NCBI GenBank assembly: GCA_045640905.1
Contig: JAZUFW010000071.1
Location: forward strand, 1 to 10,108
From: JAILLW01 sp045640905
Lineage (GTDB): Bacteria > Bacillota > Clostridia > Lachnospirales > Lachnospiraceae
Reading direction: 5' to 3'
DNA length: 10,108 nt
Shown here one piece after another: positions 6,920 through 10,108 of this stretch (position 1 is the stretch's first letter; every line of letters starts with the position of its first letter). The notes beneath the pieces were generated by a model. That model saw only the letters and a program-made list of their open reading frames with translations, ran no database searches and was not told the origin of the DNA. Made by a program: the position numbers and the translations under genes.

Positions 6920-8761
6920 ATGTATCGAATTGCCATGATTTCCGAAACCTGGTCGGATGAATACTTTAAACATATATTGAAGGGTATCAATGAATGTATT
7001 GATTTCCATGATGTACAGATAGACGTTTTTAACGGATATGATACGGCTACATCCGATACGAAACAGAATAATGAAATGATGATTTTTTCATTGCCGAAAC
7101 CCGATCTTTATGATGCATTGCTGCTTTCCGTTACCGGATTCGGAGATTTTTCGGCACTTTTGAAGACCATAGACAGCTTTGTCGATGCAGGCAAAAAAGT
7201 TGTCAGCATGGACAGACATTTCGGACGGGCTTCTTTTATCGGAATCGATAATTATTCTTCGGAATATGAGATGGTTCTTCATATGATAAAGGAACACAAT
7301 TGTCAAACGTTTGCATTTTTGGGCGGACCTGCTGCAAACGAAGAAAATATGGACAGATACAGAGCTTTCAAAGACTGCCTTAATAATAACGGCCTGACAG
7401 TGGATGAAAGTCTCGTTAAGCATTGCCGTTTCCTTGAAGAGGATGGCAGAGATTTTTATCAGCACTTCAGATTGAATAAAATTCCGCTTCCCGATGCCAT
7501 AGTGTGTGCTAACGACAGCATGGCTTTGGGATTTATCATGGAGGCCTTAAAGGACGGCATAGAATGCCCGATGGATTATCGCATATGCGGTTTTGACAAT
7601 ATGGAAGAATGCCAAAGCTATATGCCTTCGATTACCAGCGTAAACAGAAACTGGCGTCTCTTGGGGTATATGGCCATGGATATGATTCTTCAGTATCTCG
7701 AAGACGGAATCGATGAAGACGTAAAACTCATATCGGGTGCCGTTATGGCGAATGAAAGCTGTGGCTGCGGTCAACCGAAAGATCCCGTTAATGAATACAG
7801 ACGTCTGGTAATTGAAAAGAAAATGAAGGACAGATTGGAAATAGGGCTTCAGGAGACGAGACAGAGATTATGTGCATGCTCTACGTTGGATGAAGTCGGA
7901 GAGGCGATAAAAGCCATGCTTGAAGCCGATATTATTCCGGAAACCTGCCTCTGCCTAAAAGAAAACTTCCTTAACGGACATAAACTTGAAAACAGTCTAA
8001 AAGAAAATCTCGTATCATATATTTCTGAAAATGCAGAAATTTTTGATGCCGAAAAGGATCCTTTTCCTCATCTTTTTGCAGATGACAGCAGGCAGATATA
8101 TATCTTTTCGACGCTCTATTTCCGCGATAATGTTTTTGGATATTTCCTGATGCCGTACGTTGAGGGGCAGTATTCAAGAACACATCACTCATCCATCATC
8201 GAAAGCCTGGGTATTTGCCTTGAGAATATTTATCAAAAGACCATGCTCGATAAGATGAACAAAAAATTTAAGGACTTATATGTAGTGGATCAGCTGACCG
8301 GTCTGTATAACAGATTCGGATATACAGCAAAGGCAGGGCCGCTGTTTTCCGAAAACAAAGGTCGCGTATATATCGTATACATAGACCTGGATAATCTGAA
8401 AGTGATGAACGATCGATACGGACATGACATGGGCGACGCTGCCATCAAAGGAATGGCTGCGTGTATGAAGAAAGTATTTACCGATACGGACGTTTTGGTC
8501 AGAATGGGCGGAGACGAATTCCTGGCCATGGGACGCTTTATCGATGCCGAAGATTTGGAAAACAAGAAAAAGGCTTTGCGTGATACCATGCAGGAATACG
8601 CGGCAGAAAAGAATTTCCCTGTGAAATTTTCCGCCAGTATCGGCTATTCGTACAACGAAAGCATACCGGATGAAACGGAATTGGAGAAGATGCTGAAAAC
8701 CGCCGATTCCGAAATGTATGCTAACAAACAGGAAAGAAAACGAAACGGAGAGAAAGAATAA
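6920..8761 (+). CDS. LacI-type sugar-binding domain / GGDEF diguanylate cyclase fusion
   Basis: Predicted cytoplasmic c-di-GMP synthase (2 GTP to c-di-GMP) under control of a sugar-binding sensor; no signal peptide or membrane helix is visible. Residues 1 to about 285 resemble the periplasmic-binding-protein fold of LacI regulators: F-I-G-I-D-N-Y near 106-112, F-A-F-L-G-G-P near 131-137, D-A-I-V-C-A-N-D-S-M-A-L-G at 192-204 and I-C-G-F-D-N at 222-227. The helix-turn-helix that LacI proteins carry in front is absent. A GAF-like middle follows at about 295-440. The GGDEF domain has D-Q-L-T-G-L-Y-N-R (457-465), D-L-D-N-L-K (489-494) and the active-site G-G-D-E-F (530-534). The inhibitory RxxD site is T-D-T-D here, so product inhibition may be lost. 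Three C-x-C pairs (281/283, 318/320, 343/345) lie between the domains. The stop abuts the GH8 start. Confidence 0.9.
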   Translation: MYRIAMISETWSDEYFKHILKGINECIDFHDVQIDVFNGYDTATSDTKQNNEMMIFSLPKPDLYDALLLSVTGFGDFSALLKTIDSFVDAGKKVVSMDRHFGRASFIGIDNYSSEYEMVLHMIKEHNCQTFAFLGGPAANEENMDRYRAFKDCLNNNGLTVDESLVKHCRFLEEDGRDFYQHFRLNKIPLPDAIVCANDSMALGFIMEALKDGIECPMDYRICGFDNMEECQSYMPSITSVNRNWRLLGYMAMDMILQYLEDGIDEDVKLISGAVMANESCGCGQPKDPVNEYRRLVIEKKMKDRLEIGLQETRQRLCACSTLDEVGEAIKAMLEADIIPETCLCLKENFLNGHKLENSLKENLVSYISENAEIFDAEKDPFPHLFADDSRQIYIFSTLYFRDNVFGYFLMPYVEGQYSRTHHSSIIESLGICLENIYQKTMLDKMNKKFKDLYVVDQLTGLYNRFGYTAKAGPLFSENKGRVYIVYIDLDNLKVMNDRYGHDMGDAAIKGMAACMKKVFTDTDVLVRMGGDEFLAMGRFIDAEDLENKKKALRDTMQEYAAEKNFPVKFSASIGYSYNESIPDETELEKMLKTADSEMYANKQERKRNGEKE

Positions 8762-9898
8762 ATGGATTTTGCATCAAAAACTTACAGGAATGTATTTAGT
8801 GAAATAGGTATTTCAAATTCAGATATAGAAAAGCGTCTTCTTGAAATTCGCGACGCATATTTTTACGGAGACGACAAAGTGTACTTCCCGGTCGGAGATG
8901 ATATGGGATACATTATGGACACAGGAAACTACGATGCCAGAACAGAAGGAATGTCGTACGGAATGATGATTTGTGTTCAGATGAACATGAAAGATGAGTT
9001 TGACAGAATCTGGAAGTGGGCAAAGACAAACATGTTTCTGACCAAAGGCTTTAATGAGGGCTATTTTGCATGGTCGGTTAAACCTGATTTATCATTAAAG
9101 GCTGACGGACCTGCTCCGGACGGTGAAGAATATTTTGCCATGTCACTTTTCTTTGCTTCGCACAGATGGGGAGATGGTGAAGGAATATTCAACTATTCCA
9201 AGGAAGCCAAAGATATCCTTTCGGCTATGATTCACAAAGGAAGTCACTACCGTATAGGTGTCCCCATGTTTAATAATGAGAACCACCAAATACTGTTTGT
9301 TCCCGGTTCTTCATTTACCGATCCTTCGTATCATCTGCCCCATTTCTACGAATTGTTTTCATTGTGGGCATATGATGAAGATAAGGAGTTTTTCAAGGAA
9401 GCTGCCAAAGTGAGCCGCGAATACCTGGTAAAGGCATGCCACCCCGTAACCGGTTTCAGTGCGGAATATGCCTGGTTTGACGGGAAGCCCATGAGCGATC
9501 CTCTGCCCTGGACATCGGACAGACATGACTGGTTCTATTCTGATTCTTACAGAACGGTTGCGAATATTGCTCTTGACTACGAATGGTTCAAAAAGGATGT
9601 CGGTCAGATTAAGGCAGCAGAGAACATGCAAAATTATCTGCTTAATGACATGAGAAACGAGACGTACCGTATTTATGAAATCGATGGTACGGTTGCGGGC
9701 GAGAAAGCACTTCATCCCGTTGCTATTACGGCTACTACAGCCGAAGGAAGTTTGTGCACTCCGCTGAATGATGTGGCCAGAGAGTATCTGACTACGTTTT
9801 ACAATACTCCGCTTCGTACGGGCGAAAGAAGATATTACGACAACTGCCTGTACTTCTTTGCATACCTTGCTTTAAGCGGAAACTACAGAATATATTAA
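8762..9898 (+). CDS. GH8 reducing-end xylose-releasing exo-oligoxylanase (Rex)
   Basis: Intracellular glycoside hydrolase family 8 enzyme that removes xylose from the reducing end of xylo-oligosaccharides of three or more units (EC 3.2.1.156). The 378 residues match my memory of the Bacillus halodurans Rex along the whole length: A-R-T-E-G-M-S-Y-G-M (59-68) with the proton donor Glu62, G-Y-F-A-W-S (100-105), P-A-P-D-G-E-E-Y-F-A (118-127), S-H-R-W-G-D-G (133-139), D-P-S-Y-H-L-P-H-F-Y-E-L-F (187-199), S-D-S-Y-R (260-264) with the likely base Asp261, and N-T-P-x-R-T-G near 348-354. Leu-His-Pro at 317-319 fits the loop that gives Rex its reducing-end specificity. No signal peptide is present, so imported oligosaccharides are the substrate. 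GGAGAG at 8747-8752, inside the cyclase gene, lies 9 nt before the ATG, so the two genes are surely co-transcribed. Confidence 0.95.
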   Translation: MDFASKTYRNVFSEIGISNSDIEKRLLEIRDAYFYGDDKVYFPVGDDMGYIMDTGNYDARTEGMSYGMMICVQMNMKDEFDRIWKWAKTNMFLTKGFNEGYFAWSVKPDLSLKADGPAPDGEEYFAMSLFFASHRWGDGEGIFNYSKEAKDILSAMIHKGSHYRIGVPMFNNENHQILFVPGSSFTDPSYHLPHFYELFSLWAYDEDKEFFKEAAKVSREYLVKACHPVTGFSAEYAWFDGKPMSDPLPWTSDRHDWFYSDSYRTVANIALDYEWFKKDVGQIKAAENMQNYLLNDMRNETYRIYEIDGTVAGEKALHPVAITATTAEGSLCTPLNDVAREYLTTFYNTPLRTGERRYYDNCLYFFAYLALSGNYRIY

Positions 9899-9964
9899 TC
9901 ATACTTTGCGTCGGATTGATACGGCCTGCACCTTCGGTATTACTTTGCTCACACGTCCTCCACT
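9899..9964 (+). other. Non-coding stretch after the GH8 gene
   Basis: No gene is supported here. There is no T-tailed hairpin directly after the GH8 stop, so its terminator is not obvious. A weak near-palindrome (9919-9924 against 9936-9940) surrounds a CTTCGG sequence. On the minus strand a GGAGG (9957-9961) precedes a 17-codon GTG-started frame ending next to the GH8 stop, which I regard as chance. Confidence 0.4.
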
Positions 9965-10007
9965 GCACTTTTGACTAAGAAACTCGCATCTTCGAATGCG
10001 TTCGGCC

Positions 10008-10039
10008 GGTTCAATTGGCAATCCGTTGCCAACTGAACC
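10008..10039. other. Long internal hairpin with TCCG tetraloop
   Basis: Bases 10008-10021 pair with 10026-10039 (13 of 14 pairs, mismatch A10014/C10033) around TCCG, a sequence of the stable UNCG tetraloop class. It is the central arm of the element at 9965-10098. No T-run follows, so it is not a simple terminator. Confidence 0.75.
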
Positions 10040-10040
10040 T

Positions 10041-10063
10041 AAAAAATCCATCCGGGATTTTTT
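10041..10063. terminator. Possible bidirectional terminator-like hairpin
   Basis: Six A and TCC (10041-10049) pair with GGA and six T (10055-10063) around a 5-nt loop. The A-run on one side and T-run on the other would suit termination from either direction, but only three pairs lie outside the A/T run, so the stem is weak. It may serve the GH8 transcript, which has no other visible terminator, or may simply be one arm of the surrounding element. Confidence 0.4.
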
Positions 10064-10108
10064 GCCTACAGTTAGTCGAGTTTCTAAGTCAAAAGCACAA
10101 TTTCGTCC

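Larger units (their letters stand above)
9965..10098. repeat. MITE-like or structured-RNA element: 18-bp inverted repeats, nested hairpins and GCAC flanks
   Basis: Bases 9969-9986 and 10077-10094 are inverted repeats of 18 bp with one mismatch (A9977 against A10086). They are flanked directly by GCAC on both sides (9965-9968 and 10095-10098), as a 4-bp target-site duplication would be. The 90 bases between the arms fold into further hairpins at 9985-10000, 10008-10039 and 10041-10063, so little of the element is unpaired. No transposase is encoded. It could be a non-autonomous mobile repeat or a compact structured RNA. The inverted repeat is seen directly; the nature is inferred. The right arm ends 10 nt before the window edge. 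Confidence 0.7.

Noticed and set aside
6920..7780. LacI-family transcription repressor
   Set aside because: No helix-turn-helix precedes the ligand domain, and the C-terminus is an intact GGDEF domain.
9899..9952. 17-codon minus-strand gene with GGAGG and a GTG start
   Set aside because: Very short, with no recognised product; GGAGG plus GTG can arise by chance. Worth revisiting only if the element beside it proves to be repeated with this frame conserved.

Overview
The window looks like chromosomal DNA of a fibre-degrading Firmicute, most likely a member of the Lachnospiraceae (Butyrivibrio, Pseudobutyrivibrio or Roseburia type). This rests on protein style (Gram-positive lipoprotein, Firmicute Ddl and MurF, a xylo-oligosaccharide GH8, a sugar-binding-domain/GGDEF fusion), moderately AT-rich DNA and strong GGAGG-type ribosome binding sites. 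The genus is an inference. All eight genes lie on the + strand and are tightly packed. No tRNA, rRNA, CRISPR array, transposase or phage gene was seen.

Region 1 (1-995): the C-terminal two thirds of a MATE-family multidrug/cation exporter, cut by the left edge and closed by a strong intrinsic terminator. A perfect TTGACA/TATAAT promoter is embedded in that terminator.

Region 2 (1069-6777): a five-gene envelope operon fired from that promoter and closed by a terminator at 6837-6875. In order: a GH9-like lipoprotein whose aligned catalytic residues are all replaced, a PlsC-type acyltransferase, MurF, D-Ala-D-Ala ligase (Ddl) and a polyprenyl-phosphate-type GT2 glycosyltransferase with two C-terminal membrane helices. 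Genes overlap or lie 2-28 nt apart. Ddl makes the dipeptide that MurF attaches to the peptidoglycan precursor. PlsC and GT2 point to membrane lipid and lipid-linked sugar synthesis. The dead GH9-like lipoprotein is therefore more likely an envelope-binding protein than a cellulase.

Region 3 (6832-9898): a two-gene unit. A cytoplasmic LacI-type sugar-binding domain, lacking any DNA-binding helix-turn-helix, is joined through a Cys-rich GAF-like middle to a GGDEF diguanylate cyclase. Its stop codon directly abuts the start of a cytoplasmic GH8 reducing-end xylose-releasing exo-oligoxylanase (Rex). The pairing suggests that xylose or xylo-oligosaccharide sensing sets c-di-GMP levels.

Region 4 (9899-10108): non-coding. 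It holds a roughly 126-bp element bounded by 18-bp inverted repeats (one mismatch) and flanked by GCAC direct repeats, with several nested hairpins inside. It is either a MITE-like mobile repeat or a structured RNA.

The observations most worth follow-up are the catalytically dead GH9 lipoprotein leading a peptidoglycan operon, the LacI-domain/GGDEF-Rex pair, and the terminal hairpin element.
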